From Actinocatenispora sp036503555 (GTDB lineage Bacteria; Actinomycetota; Actinomycetes; Mycobacteriales; Micromonosporaceae): a DNA stretch of 64,000 bases. Under the pieces are notes generated by a model. The model ran no database searches and had not been told where the DNA came from. It saw nothing but the letters and a program-made list of their open reading frames with translations. Below, piece by piece: positions 1-13,100 of the stretch (within the stretch, counting starts at the first letter, position 1; the number at the start of each line of letters is the position of its first letter). Where the stretch lies: positions 124,001 to 188,000 of the forward strand of contig DASXWQ010000026.1 in the NCBI GenBank assembly GCA_036503555.1, written 5' to 3'. The translations under genes were made by a program, and so were the position numbers.

Positions 1-1100
1 TCCTGTCGCGGATCTGCTCGGCCAGCCGCGCCATCGCCGCGTCCACCTTCGGCCAGTACGCCTCGGTCTCCTCGTCGGTGAGCGGCGGCGTCGTGGCGTA
101 CGCGGGGATCGGGGTGGTGGTCCCGCCGAACCCGGCGACGATCGGCGCGACGAGCTCCGAGACGGCGTGCATGTCGGCGGCGAGCTGCTGCACGGTCGGC
201 TTCAGGCTCGTGTCCATCATCCGGCGGTGCCGGTTGAGCTCCCGCTGCGTGGCGACGAAGAACCGGTACCACTGCCGCCACGTGAACAGCACGTCGAAGG
301 CGGAGCTGGCGGCGAAGCCGATCAACGCGTTGGGGTTGGGCTCCAGGCCGTCCACGTGCGCGACCTTGTCGACCCCGTACGGCAGCGCCGCGGCGGCGAG
401 CCCGGCCACCGCCGGTTCCGTGAGCCGCCGCACCAGGGCACGCGCGTTGACCAGCGGGGTCCGCCACTCGCTGACGCTCGCGGCGACCGCGTCGTCCCAG
501 GCCCGTTGCTTCGCGGCCTGGGTGCTGCCGCGCGCCACGGTGAACACGGCGACCTTGCCGTCGGTCGACCAGCGGCGGCGCAGCACCTCGCCCGGCGCCA
601 GCAGCGCCGGGTTCGCCGCCGCGGCCGCGTCGTCGACCGCCACATCCGCCGACTCCAGCACGATCGCGAAGCCGGGCCGCCTCACCCTGATTGCGTCGAG
701 GCCACGCCGGTGCAGCTCAGCCAGCCCGGCCGTCCACTCCAGCTCGTACACGCCGCGGAAGGTCGGCACGTCGAACACGGCCACGTCGAGCGGCCGGTGC
801 TGGTGGATCGCCATCGACTGCTGCGTGATCGGCTTCTCGGTGACCGGCCGCAGCAAGGTCTTGGCGGGCGTGCCCTTCCACTCGACCGTCGGTGCGTGGT
901 GCTTGGCCAGCATCCGCAGCCCGGCGAGGTCCGGGTCGAGGGCCTGACGCCACCCGCGGAGGTGGTCGACCACGGCCAGGCCCGTCTCGGGCAGCCGCAG
1001 GCCGCGGCCCGGCTGCGCGAACGCCCACTCCAGCCGTTCCCGCAGCACGTCGGCGCCCGGCAGGCTCTCCTCCAGCCCGAGCGTGGCCATCGCCCGGCGG
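1..1100 (-). other. Leftmost part with a hydrophobic hairpin (protein continues beyond window)
   Basis: Strand-rich sequence (RPLDVAVFDVPTFRGVYELE, AIRVRRPGFAIVLESADVAV) precedes two hydrophobic stretches at about 250-430: EPAVAGLAAAALPYGVDKVA and NPNALIGFAASSAFDVLFTW, then RQWYRFFVATQRELNRHRRM. This looks like a helical hairpin followed by a basic amphipathic helix, similar to the arrays at 43.9-40.5 and 37.0-33.9 kb. The frame is still open at position 2. Confidence 0.45.
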
Positions 1101-4100
1101 ATCCGCGTCTCGGACGCCTGCACGGTACGGATCAGCAGCCGGATCCGGCCCGGCGCGTCGCCCCGATGCAGCCGCCACGCGAACGCCGTGCCGAACTGCC
1201 CCGCGTACCCGGCGGCGTTGAGCGCGGTCACGGCCTGCTCGTGCTCGAACAGCAGCCGGTTCAACGCCCGCAGCAGCCGCCAGTCCGCCTCGGTGAGCCG
1301 GGCGTCGTCGGCTGGGACCAGGCCGGGCCGGAACAGCGGCGGCTCGGCGTCCGGTCCGGTGGCCTCCTCGAACAGCCGGCCGTCGGGGCCGATCCGATGG
1401 CCGTCGACCGCGCCGCGGGGGCCGGTCATGCCCAGGTGGACCTCGGCGCCGAGCGCGCGAGCCAGCAGCCGGGAGAACTCGACCGGCGGCAGCTCGGTGC
1501 CGTCCGCCGCGACCGGATCCTGCCCGGTACCCGCCGGGTCGGTGTAGAGCCGGACCACCGGGTACTCCCGCGGGTCCAGGCCGGCGCGGTCCCGGATCAG
1601 GGCCGCGACCGCGTCCACGTACCGCCAGGGGCTGTCGGTGAAGTCGAGCCCGGCGCCGACCTCGGCGATCAGCTCGTCGAGCACGAACCCGGGCGCCTCG
1701 GTGGACCGGCGGGCGAGCCGGCGGCGCATCCCCGCCACCACGCCCGGTCGTACGCCGGCCACGTGCACGATGTCGGTGTCCGCGCCGACCAGCGCGAGCG
1801 GCGCGCTGCCCAGATCGTCGTCCAGCAGGTCACGCATCGCGGCCAGGGACCGCTCCGGCACCCGCAGGTACACGTACCCGGTGGGGCCGTGCGGGAGTCG
1901 GCGCGTGGTCTCGGTCCGCGCCGCGTCGTGGTCGGTGCGCGTCGCGGCGAAAGCGCTGTGCGCCAGCAGCCGCACGACCACCATCGGCCCGTGCGGCCCG
2001 GTGCCGGCGGACGGGTCGACCACATGCAGGTCGGAGAACGTCGTCCAGCCGCGTACCGAGACGCGCCGGCCGCCGTGGTCGGACAGCCAGAAGCGGTCCA
2101 GGACCGCGCCGTCCGGCGTCGCGAGCTGCGTCAGCAGCTCCGCCACGTGCGACGGCGCCGTCATGTCGGCGATGCGCGGCCCGTGCCGCGTCACCATCCG
2201 CCGCCCCACCAGCTCGGTCAGCAGCGTACGCAGCGCGTCGGGGTACCGGTCGGTGTCGACGTCGAGGACCTCGGTGCCGGCCGGCAGCCGGCGCAGCACC
2301 CGCGTGTCCGGCACCTCCGCCGCCGGGGCGGGACGCGGCAGGACCGGGGCGACACCGGTCGCGGCGGCCGTCGCGGACCGCGGACCGCGGCCCCGGAACA
2401 GGTCGGCGGCGGTGATCGCGACGGCGCTCAGCGGCCGGCCGACCGGGCGGGACCGGTCGACGGTCACCCGTACCCGGACCTGGCGCGGCACCCTGTCCTC
2501 GTCGCGCCACACGTACGTGGTGGTCGGCTCGGCGGCGGGCGCCTCGTCCGGCTCGACCAGCTCGGCGCCGACCACGATGTCCAGGTTCTCGGTCCACAGC
2601 GCCCCGACGGGCAGCTCGTACCGCATGCGGACACCCTCGGCGCCGAGCAGGTCGCGCAGCTCCCCCCACCAGGCCGTACCGCCCCAGCGGTCGGCCAGCT
2701 CCGCGCGCAGGCCGGGGAGCCGGTCGAACGCGCCCGGCGCCACCGCCGCGACCTGCGACTCGATCAGCTTCAGGACCTCGACGCTCGCCTGGCCGTCCGG
2801 CACGGGGGCGGACCGGCGGCCGGTCTGCTGACCGGCCGTCGGTGTGGGGCCCGGCTCGCCCGTGACCGCGGGCGGCGGTGCGCCCAGCGTCGGTGCCGAC
2901 GTCGCCACACCGGTTGCGTCGGGATCGGCCGGGCCGTTGCCGCCCGGCGGCACCAGTCGGGCCCGCACGACGTAGCGCAGGCCGTCGCGGGTGACGACGC
3001 GCCGCACGCCGAGGATCCGCAGCCGCCCGGCGTCCACCAGGAAGTCGTTCCGGTCACGGCCGCGGAACCGGCCGAGCCAGGCGATCGGCGTACCCGGCGG
3101 CACCTCCAGGTCCAGCCGCACCGCGCCGGTGGCGGGCCGCGGCCGCTCCGCGCCGTCGCCGGCCGCGCCGGACCAGCGACCCGCCGCCGGCGCGTCGATG
3201 TCCGCGCCCACCAGGGACAGCAGATGGTCGACGCTCCGGAACGCGTTGCCACGCCCGAAGTTCGTGGTCTGGTGGAGGAGCAGGTGCAGGGGCGCCGGGT
3301 ACAGGGCGGCGGTGACCCGGCCGCGGGGCGTGCCGTGCCGGTCGTCCATCTCCCGGGCCTCGTCCCAGGTGGGCGGCCGGTACGCCGGGTCGCCGGTGCG
3401 GCGGGCGGCGGCGAACAGCGGCTCGCGTACGGACGCCGCCGCGTGGTGCGCGACGCCCCCGTGGGTGGTCAGCCAGCCGGTCAGCTCCTCGGCCGCGCGC
3501 GACGACCCGCTCCGTACGTCGAGCGCGCGGGCCACGTCGAGCATCGTCACGTCGCGGCCGACGGCGGTGCCGAACTCGAACGCCCGCGCGGCCAGCACGT
3601 CGTACAGGCCGGCGCCGCGCGCCGCGGCGTGCGCCAGCAGGTCCGCGTCGACCAGGGCGTCCAGCTCCGCGGCGGACAGCGAGTCGTACGCCGGCGAGTC
3701 GAGCCGGACCGGGTCGTCGGCCGGGCCGTACCGGTCGACGAGGTCGTCGCGGCGGGCGCGGAGCTGTCCGGCAATCCGGGCGGCCTCGTCCGGCGGGAAG
3801 CCGGCACGCACCGCGAGTTTTTCGAAGCGCTCCGCCGGGACGGCCGCGACGCGGGCGACGCCGGCCATCAGGTCCGGGTACCGCGACCGGTGCAGCGCCA
3901 GCGCCAGCAACCCGCTCGCCCCGGCGCGCGGCGACTCCAGGTCCACCCGCGGGCCGGTACCGAGATCGGGCCGGTCGCCGAGACCCCAGGCCACCGTGCC
4001 GTCCGGCCGTACGGTCGACTGGGCCGGGGACTCGATCGCCTCCGGGTTGTTCAGCAGGGCGTGGATCGGCAGGCTCGCCGGCACCCGGCGACGCGGGTCG

Positions 4101-7100
4101 GTCTCACCGTCGGGCGCGTCCTCCAGCCAGGCCCGTACGCCGAGGGTACGGCCGGGGAACGCGTCGCCCAGGTCGAGCAGCTCGGCCCGCGCGGCGTCCT
4201 CGCCGAACTCCCGGTACAGCAGGCCGCGCAGCACCATCGTGCGCGCCGTATTGGGGTCGGCCGGCGCGAAGACGCGGAACTCGCGCCCGTCCGGGTCCCG
4301 CCAGACGCCTTCACCCGGGCCGGTGTCGTCGACCCTGGTGTACCCGGTCATCACCGGCGGATGCGCGGCGTCGGGCTCGCCGACGCCGGGACCGCGGGGC
4401 AGCCACGTGCTCGCGGCCGGGTCCGGGTGCTGCGCGGACGGCTCCGCCCACTCGTGCTCGGCCGGGTCCCGCCACACCCAGTGCCCCGGCAGGCCCGGCC
4501 GCATCGCGTCGTCCGACCGGAGCAGCCCGGCGACCACCACGTCACCGGCCTCGTTCGTGAACGCGTAGTCGCTCGCGCCGCCGACCGTGACGCCCAGCTC
4601 GCGTACCGCCAGGTCGAGGAGTTCCGCGCCGTGGCAGGCGACGAGTCGGACCTTCGCCCGGCGACGGGTCAGGTCCGCGTCCTCGTCGACCATCCGGTCG
4701 ACCAGCGGGCGTACCGCGGCGAAGAAGTCGGCCGGGGTGACCCAGGCGTCAGCGACCTGGATCAGCCCGTCGCGGTGGTGGAAGTCCAGTGCTCGCTCGC
4801 CCCGAGTGAAGGGCACCCGCTCCGCGAACCGGGCGTCATCCGACCCTTCGCGGTGGAACGCCAGGCCGGCATCGGTCCGCTGCGCGTGCTCGCGTACCCA
4901 CGCCACGGCGTTGTCACCGGACAGCACCGTACGCGGCTCGCCGGTCACGGGATCCGGGTCGGCCAGCGCGTGGACGTCGGCGGCGATCTCGGCGTACTCG
5001 GGGACCTGGTCGAGCACGTACGCCCGCCAGTTGCCGTAGCGCCGGGCGGACCAGTCGTTCGGCAGGCCGGTGAGCCAGCGGCGGGTCCACGCGGCGATCT
5101 CCACCCCGAAGACCGCCCGGCGGCCCGCCGCCGCCCCCCGGTAGCGCGACACCAGCAGCTTCAGGTCGCGGATCGCGCGGTCCTCGACCGCGGTGAGCTG
5201 GCTGTACCCGGACCGGTGCAGCGACTCGTCGTCACGCGGGCGGGCCTGCGGGTCGTACAGCTGGCCGAGGCCGCGGAACGGGCGACGCCGCAGCTCCGCC
5301 TCGACCTGCTGGAACAGCAGCACCCGGTCGAGCAGCGTGCGCAGCAGCTCCGGGTCGCCGACCAGCGCCTCGTGCACGAGGACGACCACGGTCGAGCCCG
5401 AGCCGGTACCGACGACGGTCGGCTCGGTGGAGAAGGACCGGGACACCTCGTCCTCGCCGAGTCCGGCCAGCGCGAGACGCAGCGCGACCGGCCGGGCACC
5501 CTGCCGGCGGATGACCAGGTCACCGCCCGCACCGTCCAGCCGCGCCTCGGTGTCCCGCGCCACCAGCGCCCAGCGCACCGCCTCGGCGAGATCCCGGACG
5601 TTGGGCGACGAGCCGATGCGTACCGGGTCGGCCGGGGTGTCGCGGCGCGCGTCGTTCACGGCGGCGGAGACCGCGCGGTCCAGCCAGGTCTCGGCCGCCG
5701 CGTCCAGCTCCGGCCGGGTCAGCTCGTCGACCGCCATCCCCGGCACCGGCGCGTACGCGTCGATCACCACGTCGCCCGCGTCCCGCAGGGTCAGCCGGAT
5801 CCGGTGCGTCCGCTCGACCTCGACGGCGACGAGCGCCGGATGCGCGATGCCCGCCCGCGCCGCGAGCGCCAGCCGGTCCACCGCGCGGTCGACGGCCGCG
5901 ACCGCCGCGACGATCCGGTCCTGGTCGAGCAGCTCGATCCGGGTCGTACCGTCCGGCCACGCGACGCCCACCGCGGCGCGGTAGTGGCGGTCCACACCGC
6001 CCGCGGCCAGCCGGTCGAACACCGCCCGCGGGTTCGGCGCCAGCGGCCCGCCGTCGACCTGGATCGAGACGAGGTCGCCGACGTGCACCCGCACCGTCGC
6101 CCGCGCCCGGTACGCCGCGCCGGTCGAGCGGCCCGGCGCCACGACGTACCAGTGGCCGTCCGCGCCGAGTTCCACCCGGGCCCGGCCGCTCGGATCCGCC
6201 AGCCGCGAGTCGAAGGACCGCGCCGGATCCGCCCAGTACGAGAAGCGCCCGTCGCGCAGCACCAGCCGGGCCGCGTCCAGCTCGTCCGCCCGGTACGGCC
6301 GGACGCCGTCCCACCGGTCCGTCGCCAGCTCCACCGGGTCCGGCGAGGCCAGCCCGCGCCGGTGCGCGACGTGCGCGGGCAGCCAGTCGACACCCAGCTC
6401 GGCGGCGAGCCGCCGGACCGTCTCGGCCAGCCGGCCCTGCTCGTCGATGTCCGCGCCGAACGCCAGCGCACGCCGGTACGCGACGCCCACGTGCGCCAGC
6501 TGCGCCAGCCGTACGACGATCGCCGGTGCCAGGTCGAGGGCCACCGGCCGGCGCACGTACGGGCGGCGCAGATGGCCGGCGGTGCCGGCGAACTGCGCGA
6601 TGCCGGCGGCGACCGCGCCGGCCACCGTGGCGCCCACCGCGACCGCCGAGTCATACCGCGCGGCCAGCACGACCGAGCCGTCCACCGAACCGTCCGGCGT
6701 CGGCTCGAACCGCGCCGCCGCGCCACCGGGTACGTCGCCGACGACCAGGGCGAACGTCAGCCACCGCCCGTCGATCGTCTGGACCTCCAGCAGCGGCCCG
6801 CGGTCGGTCTCGACGAACCGCACGTCCTGGGCGTTGAGTACGCCGTGCCGGACCATCAGCTCGCTGCCGAACACGTCCCGCACCGCGTCGAGCACCGGCA
6901 CGGAGCCGGTGTCGCCGGCCGGGACGGGCGGCGTCGCGACCGTGACCGCACCCGGGCCGTCGGCCGGCAGCTCCGCCGGGAAGTCGGCCTCGGCCCACCA
7001 CCGTCGCGCCTCGTCCAGCCACTCGCCCTCGGTCCGGTCCACGTCGGTGCCGTGCAGGCCGACCGCCGCCAGCATCGCGCGGACCGCGACGTCGACCTCC

Positions 7101-10100
7101 GGCTCGACCCGCTCGTCGCCGCGCTCGTACGCCCGGGCACCGCGGACGTACTCGAACAGCCGGGTCACCCGCTCCGGCCTCAGCTGCCGGTACGCCCCGT
7201 GCATCGCCGAACGCAGCCCAGGTACGTCGGGGTCGGCGGCCCGGGACAGGTCCAGCAGCAGGCGGTGGCACCAGACCCGCGCGTCGCCCTCCCGGTACGT
7301 CTGGTCGGTCTCCGCGCGGTGCATGGCCGCCGCCTCGGCGGTGGCCACGTCGGCCAGTGCCGCGAGCACGGCCGCCTGCGCGTCACCGACCCGGCTCGGC
7401 GCCGCCAGCGGATCGTCACCCAGGTGCCGCAGCAGCTCCGCGCGCCGCGCCCCGTACCCGACGGCCAACCGGTTGGCGTGCGCACCGGCCGCCTCGGCCC
7501 GGAACGCCACGCCCTGCCAGTACGCCGCGCGGCCAGTCCTGCTCTCCAACGCGGCCCGCGCGGTCCAGCGCAGCACCGCTGCCCGCATCGCCGCACGCTG
7601 CCACGCGCGCTCCCGGTCGCCCGCCCGGTGCAGCTCGCGCCACAGCGCGGCGGCCCGCTCGTACTCGAACGCGCGCGTGTGCTCGCCGTCCCGCCGGGCC
7701 GCCGCCGCGGCCGCCTCGAACAGGGCGAGCGCCCGGTCGAGCACGGCGAGCCGCGCCCGGTCGGCCCGCTCCGCATCGGCCGCCGTCGTGGCGAGCCAGG
7801 CGCCGTCGCCGAGCCGGTGGTCGGTCGCCGACAGCTGCCCGGCCCCGTCACGGTCCACGTCGAGCAGCCGGTACCGCTCGGTCACCGCGTCCGCGGCCGC
7901 GTACCCGGCCGCCGCGTCGACACCCGCGCCCCACGCCAGCTGGTACTCCGCGGCGAGATCCGTGAGCAGACCCGGCAGCGCGGACCCGGCCGCCGCCTCC
8001 AGCACCTCGACACCGTCGGCGTCGAACTCCCGGCGGTACGCACCGGTGTCCGGCGGCGTCCAGTCGGGCGCAGTCAGGTCGTACCCGTGGTGGTCGCCGA
8101 CCACCGACACGACCGACATCCCCAGGCCGCGGGCGAGGTCGCGGAACAGCCGCCCGTCGCCGGCCGACGGGCGCCCGGCCACGACGACGAGCCGGTCGCG
8201 CAGCGCCACGATCCCCTGACGTTCCAGGGTCCGCAGCAACGCCGACAGCTCGGTACCGCCACCGACCCGTACGCCCGCGACCTCGAAGGCGGCGCCGTCG
8301 TCGGACACGTCGACACCGAGCACCGTCCCGTCGGCGGTCTCCGCGAGCGCGCGCCACCGGGTCACCCGCGGGTCGTCCTCGTGCGCCAGCACCAGCCCGT
8401 TCGGCACCGACCAGGCATGGTCCCGGGCGTACTGGGCGGTCTGGGCGGAGGCACAGGCGGCCTGGCTCTCGACACCGACGCCACCGACGAAGGTCCGCCA
8501 CGCCTCGGGGGCTTCGATCGGCAGCGTCACCTCGCGTCCGCCAACCTGCTGGACGACCACGTACGCACCGTCGACGATCCGCAGATCGCCGACCAGCCCG
8601 GCGACGTCGGTGCCCAGGAAGCGCGCGAGGACGGCGGCCAGCGGGTGCTGGCCGGAACCGGCCTCCGACACGTACAGACGGAGGAGGCCGCCCTCGGACT
8701 CGGGTGTGTTGTCCGGCAGGTCGATCACGGACGCTTCGGCCAGCTCGCGAAGCTCGGCCACGGCGTGGTTCAGCCGTATCCCGCGGCCGCCGATCACCAG
8801 GTTGCCTTGGACGTCGGTGTCCGCGAACAGGGCCACCTCGCGTGGCCAGGCCTGCACCCGGTTGGCCGCGGCCAACCGGTCCTCGTCGTGGAACAGCGCG
8901 TACCCGGGAGCGACCTCGGTCAGGAAACGCCATACCGGATGCACGAAGTTCCAGAGCGGCGCCTCATCCGGCCGGGCAACCGGGCGAGGCCGGGTGGCCG
9001 GCCGCGCCGCGCGCCCCGCCGGCAGGTGGGTCGACCACGCCTCAGCCGCCGACACCGGCACGGTCATGGGCGCGCCGTCGGCACGGACACCGATCCGAAC
9101 CGCCAAGGTGGTGGCCGCGGCGGACGCGCTGTCAGCGTCGGCCACCAGTGGTCCGCGTGGTACCAGCAGCTCGATGCCCGCCTGCGCCGCCAGGTAGTCC
9201 GCGGCCGCCGGCAGCCAGGCCAGGTCGGTGTCCGCCGTTCCGGCATGCCGGACGTACAGCCTCAGCCGTGCCCGTTCGCCCACCTCGTACGCCAGCACCG
9301 CCGCGGTCTCGCGCAGGCTGAGCCGGCGACCGAACGCGACGAAGCCGTGCTCGTCCGCCTCGATCGCGATGCCGAACTGATCATCGTCCGGCTGGACCGC
9401 CGGCATCCAGGAATGGACCAGCGAGAGCAGCGGCCCATCAGTGTTGAACTGCCCGTCGGCGCGCGCGTTCGCGGTGACGAACTCCAGCAGTCCCCGGTGC
9501 AGTTCCTCTTCCTCGGTGACGTCCTCGGGATCGCGCTCCACCGTGATGCTGATGCCGACGCCGTCGTCCCGCGACTCGCCGGGGTCCGGCTGGTCATCGG
9601 ACTCCGGTGGCGCACCCCACGGATGGGTCGGCTGGCTGTCGACCAGCTCACCACCCGGCAGGTACTCGCGCCACCACTCGTTCGCCGGCGCCTGTTGCCA
9701 GTCCCCCGTCTCGCTCCGGCGCACCACCTCCAGGGTGTCCGGTCCGGTCCGCCTGACGGAGCCCACCGGACCGAACACGTGCACGTTGTGGACCCTGGCG
9801 AGATCCTCGGCGAACGTGGGCGGGCCGAACATCGCGGTCTGGTGCGCCTCCAGCACGATCGCCTCGGGCCGCTCCGGGAACAGGTTGCGGCGCGCCAACT
9901 CGTCCAGCACCGCGCTCAGCTCGGCACCGGTCAGCGGCTCGTCCAGCACGACCGGCTTGCCGTCGACGGACTCGCCGTTGTCGCCGGCGCTGACGATGGC
10001 GAGCAGCGTCAGACCGGGACGCTTCTCCATCATCCGGTAGTGACGCAGCCGCGGATGGTTCGCCGGGCACAGCGCGAAGCCGGCGTCCACCCGATGCCAC

Positions 10101-13100
10101 AGGTCGCGCGCCACGATCTCGTCGACGATCAGCGCGACCCGCTCCGCGACCGGCACCTTCTGGTCCGTTCCCGGTGTCTTGACACCGGTGCCGCCCGCGT
10201 ACCGGCTCCAGATCGGCTGACCGATCCTCCCTTCCGGGTAGACCGGCGACGGCCCCTCCGTGACCCACACGTCGAGCCCCGTCTCGCGGGCCAACAGCGC
10301 CCACGTCTCCTCACCGGAGGCGGCCCCACGACGGGTGTGTACCCGGATCGCGGTCTTGTCGTCGAGCAGGCCCGGGTGATCCAGCCGGATCGACTCCGAC
10401 AGGACCGCGGCGGGAACCGTCCGCCCGGGTGTGTAGGAGTAGTGGTCGGGGCGACCGCTGGAATAGAGCTCGACGCCGTCGGCATTCGCCTCGACGACCA
10501 GCGCCAGCTCGCCCATCTCGAACGGGACCTGCCGCTCGATGTGCTCCCGCGCGTAGACGTCTCGTCCTTCGAGCGTGAGGCCGCCCCGGATCTGGTACGA
10601 CGCGTGCCGCAGTGCGCGGCGGTCCAGGGGGTCGCGCGCCGGCGGGTCGTCGGCACCGCGGTGGCGGAGGTACTGGGGCTGCACCTCGACCGGGTACGGG
10701 AGCCAACGCTCATGCGAGTCGAACACGCCGTGGCCGCGGGTCGCGCCGACGGGCCTGCCCCCGTGGTCGAGCACCACCCAGTTGGCAGCGGCCGGGCGGG
10801 CCGGCCGACCGTACTCGTCCATCTGGTCGATGTCCGCGGCCAGCAGCGTGCCCGGCTCCCCGACCAGGTCGCCGTTGTACACGAAGGTGGTGGTGGCGAC
10901 GGTGCGTACGCTGCCGGCGGCGGCGAACTCCGACGCCACCGACCGGCCCCCGGGTGCGTACGCGTGGCAGCCGGCCAGCACGTACGTCGTGCCCGCGTCC
11001 AGCGGCAGCGCCTTCGCCACCTGCGCCCCGGTGAACGCCCGGCCGTCGATCCAGAAGTACCCGTTGCGGGTGACGCCGTCGACGACCTTCATGCCGTGGT
11101 CGAGCGGAGTCAGCCGGTGGGACAGGTCGCGCAGCTCCCGGTCGTACACGGTGGTCGTGCTGCGCGCGTCGGGGTCCCGCGGGTCGCCGGGCTTGCCGTA
11201 GAGGTGCCAGCCGGCGTCGGTGCGTTCCACGTACCGGCGGATCAGCGGCACGGCCTCCGCGTCCGACAGCAGCTCCGGCTCGGCCGGCGTGTAGTCGATG
11301 ACCGTGACGGTGATGTTGTCGCCGCCGCCGGCGTCGTACGCCGCCTGGGTGAGGAAGTTGGCCAGCGCCTCCGGGTCGGCGCGCACCTCGGGCGGGGCGC
11401 TCGCGATGAGCGCGGCGATGGCGGCCGGGTCCGGGTAGTACATGGTGAGGCCGTCGCTTGCGACGATGACCCAGCCCGCTTCGGGCAGGACCGTCTCCCG
11501 GATCTCCAGCGGCTCCCGGCGGCCCTTCCCGATGACGCGCATCACGACGTTCGGCTGCGCCTGCCAGCGCGCCTCCTCGGCGGACACGTCCTCGTTGACG
11601 ACGAGGTGCCAGCCGTGGCCGTGCGGGAAGTTGAGCATCTTGCCCGGCGCGCCGCTCTTCGGGACGAAGATCGCCGGACTGTCGCCGCGCCAACCGACCG
11701 TCAGCACGTCACCGACGAGCGCGGCCGCGGTGTACGTGCTGAGGCCGGTCTCCTTCGCGGTGCTGCCCGCCGCCGCCTCGCGGGCATCCCTGTCGCCGCC
11801 CAGGATGGCCTCGCGGGCCGTCCTGCCCTCCGCGAGCCGGCGCGCCACGCCGGAGCTGCCGGCAACGGCGACCTGCCGCGCGATGTACTGCGACTCCGGT
11901 GACCTGGACACGCCGTCGCCGGCGACCGCGACGTCTCGCGCGATACCGAACGCGTCCTCGTTGAGCGGCTTCCACGGGCTCAGCCCACGCTCGGTCGCGC
12001 CGCCGACGTTCCCGACCGACCTGGTGATCCGGTCCGGGTACGTGTGCGACTGCACCCGCTCACCGCACGCCGCGTTGGTGCACAGTTCGTCCGGCAACCC
12101 GGGCGCGCCGCAGTACACGCACGGTATCTGCGCTGAGTTGACCGCACCGTACGGATCCGGCGGGATCGGCCCCGACCTGACCGCCGCGGACCCGGTCGAC
12201 GGGGCTGCCCCGGGCGCCGCGTCGCCGGTCAGGGTGCGTTCCAGGGCGTCGATCGACTCGACCAGCGGGGCGACCGCCGACAACGCCGCGGTGGGGAGGG
12301 TCGGGTCGATCGCGTCGGCCAGGTCCCGGTACGCCCGGTACAGGTCGGTGTGCACGCTGCCCGGCTCCGCGTCGGCCAGCAGCTGGTGCACGCTGCTCCG
12401 CACCGTGGCGAACGAGTAGAGCATGCTGTCCGCCCTGCTGGCGGGCTGCTCGAACAGCTGGTACGCCGCCGCCCGGATCTGCGCGGCGCGGACGAAGTCG
12501 AGCGCGTCGGCACCGTAGAACCGCCGGATCGTCTCCTCGGCCTGACGCCGCTGCGGCGTTACCGACGCCGACTCGGGGGGCGGCCCGGCCGGTGTCGGCG
12601 CCGCGGCCGGTACCGGCTCGGGCGGCACCGGCGTGGCAGCCGATGCCGGCACGGCCGGGCCCGCGTCGGCGGCGGAAGGCCTGTCGACGAGCCGCTCTTC
12701 CAGGTCGGCGACGGCACGCCACCGAGCCACCATCGTCGACAGGCCGGGGAGGGGACCGAGGCCCCAGGCGTCGTCCGCAAGCTTGTTGTACGCCTCGGCC
12801 AGGTCGCCGTGGATGCCCTCCGGATCACCCACGGCCAACAGCCGGTGCACCTGGGCCCGCTCCCGGGCGAACTGGGCCAGCGCCGCCATCTCCGGCGCCC
12901 CGTCACCGGGGCCGACCGCGCGCCACATCTCGTACGCGCCCGTCAGGTCGCTCCGCCGCAGCGCCGCCGCACCGAAGTCGAGCGCGGACTCCCCGAACTT
13001 GTCGACGACCTGCCACTCGGCCCTCGACCGGCGCGGTACGGCGGCACCGTCCGGCCCGACACCCAGGTCCCGCCCGCAGTGCAGGCACGGCGCACCCGGT

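Noticed and set aside
7800..7860. EF-hand or dockerin-like loop DVDRDGAGQLSATD
   Set aside because: The Asp spacing is right but position 8 is Gly rather than a branched aliphatic residue. There is no partner loop and the flanks are Ala-rich helices; probably chance.
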